A stretch of 7,218 nt of DNA from positions 1 through 7,218 of the forward strand of contig JAJPXW010000326.1 in the NCBI GenBank assembly GCA_021205255.1, given 5' to 3'. The position numbers and the translations under genes are program-made. The stretch is from Burkholderiales bacterium (lineage in GTDB: Bacteria > Pseudomonadota > Gammaproteobacteria > Burkholderiales > Burkholderiaceae_F). The notes under the pieces were generated by a model that did no database searches, had not been told where the DNA came from, and was given only the letters and a program-made list of their open reading frames with translations. Below, one piece after another: positions 6,696-7,218 of the stretch; position 1 is the first letter of the stretch, and every line of letters starts with the position of its first letter.

Positions 6696-7218
6696 CTTCG
6701 GAAGTACATAAGCCAAAGTTTCCACCTGAATTTGCATTGGTTTTTGTCGCAACGCTGTGGGGGCTTTCTTTTATTCTGATTGCTATTAGTCTGCGAAGCT
6801 GTTCGCCTGGACTTTTAGTTAGCATTCGATTTACTTGCGGAGCGTTATTAACAGCAACTCTTTTAGGAAGGAATCTCTTTAAGCTCACTAAGACCGATTG
6901 GATTGGAGGATTTGCCGTCGGCTCTTGCATGTTCGTTAGCTACTTTTTGCAAACAGTCGGCATGCAGACAATTCCTAGTTCAATTTCCGCTTTCCTTACT
7001 TCTCTTTATGTACCGTTTGTTCCTGTACTTCAGCTTCTAGTTTTTAGGAAAGTACCTTCGCCGATAGTCGCAACAGGAATTGTGATGGCTTTCCTAGGCA
7101 TGACGCTGATTCTTGATCCAACTACCCTCTCCTTTCAGGGAAGTTTTGGAGAACTCATCACTATTCTTTGTGCAGTTTTTTGTGCCTTTGAGATTCTTTT
7201 TATAAGTAAATATGCAGA
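6692..7218 (+). CDS. EamA/DMT-superfamily transporter, N-terminal part (cut by window edge)
   Basis: A predicted inner-membrane permease of the drug/metabolite transporter superfamily; its substrate is not known. The first 175 residues are present and open to the right edge. They contain about six hydrophobic segments (roughly 13-34, 39-59, 69-90, 95-118, 121-141, 151-172). The first has the TLWGLSF signature at 21-27 and the fourth has the FLTSLYVPFVPVLQ block at 101-114, both typical of the first EamA repeat; full proteins are near 300 residues with ten helices. The ATG overlaps the stop of the pseudouridine synthase gene (ATGA, 6692-6695), and AAAGGTGG at 6678-6685, inside the end of that gene, is a good ribosome binding site six bases away. 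This makes it the last visible member of the operon. Confidence 0.9.
   Translation, partial: MTSEVHKPKFPPEFALVFVATLWGLSFILIAISLRSCSPGLLVSIRFTCGALLTATLLGRNLFKLTKTDWIGGFAVGSCMFVSYFLQTVGMQTIPSSISAFLTSLYVPFVPVLQLLVFRKVPSPIVATGIVMAFLGMTLILDPTTLSFQGSFGELITILCAVFCAFEILFISKYA

Overview
The window looks like ordinary bacterial chromosome, AT-leaning and tightly packed, with every recognised gene on the + strand. Most of it is one conserved housekeeping block: purC, purE and purK (three consecutive-pathway enzymes of de novo purine synthesis), then a long-form Sua5/TsaC threonylcarbamoyl-AMP synthase, an S4-domain rRNA pseudouridine synthase, and the start of an EamA/DMT-family transporter that runs off the right edge. 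The order purC-purE-purK-sua5 and the wording of PurC and PurE recall Burkholderiales (Betaproteobacteria). The base composition is low for that order, so a host- or gut-associated AT-rich lineage such as Sutterellaceae is a reasonable inference, but no rRNA or species marker is present to prove it.

Layout. Positions 1-756 hold no convincing gene: the stretch is AT-rich, stop-rich in all frames and has only weak dyads. Positions 757-1983 encode an unrecognised exported protein with a signal peptide, a long Ala/Glu/Lys-rich helical region and a separate C-terminal globular domain. It is closed off by a strong intrinsic terminator (2005-2035). A leader of roughly 180 bases, containing a short inverted repeat, precedes purC (2218-3108). 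A terminator-like hairpin separates purC from purE (3171-3662). purK (3674-4852, GTG start) follows closely, and the next three junctions (purK/sua5, sua5/pseudouridine synthase, pseudouridine synthase/transporter) are all four-base ATGA overlaps.

How the genes fit together. PurK makes N5-CAIR from AIR, ATP and bicarbonate, PurE rearranges it to CAIR, and PurC joins CAIR to aspartate to give SAICAR. Sua5 also consumes ATP and bicarbonate, with threonine, to start the t6A modification of tRNA. The pseudouridine synthase modifies ribosomal RNA. The block therefore joins nucleotide supply to RNA modification, probably as one or two transcripts with translational coupling. I see no defence system, mobile element, CRISPR array or RNA gene. 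The least understood element is the exported protein at 757-1983.
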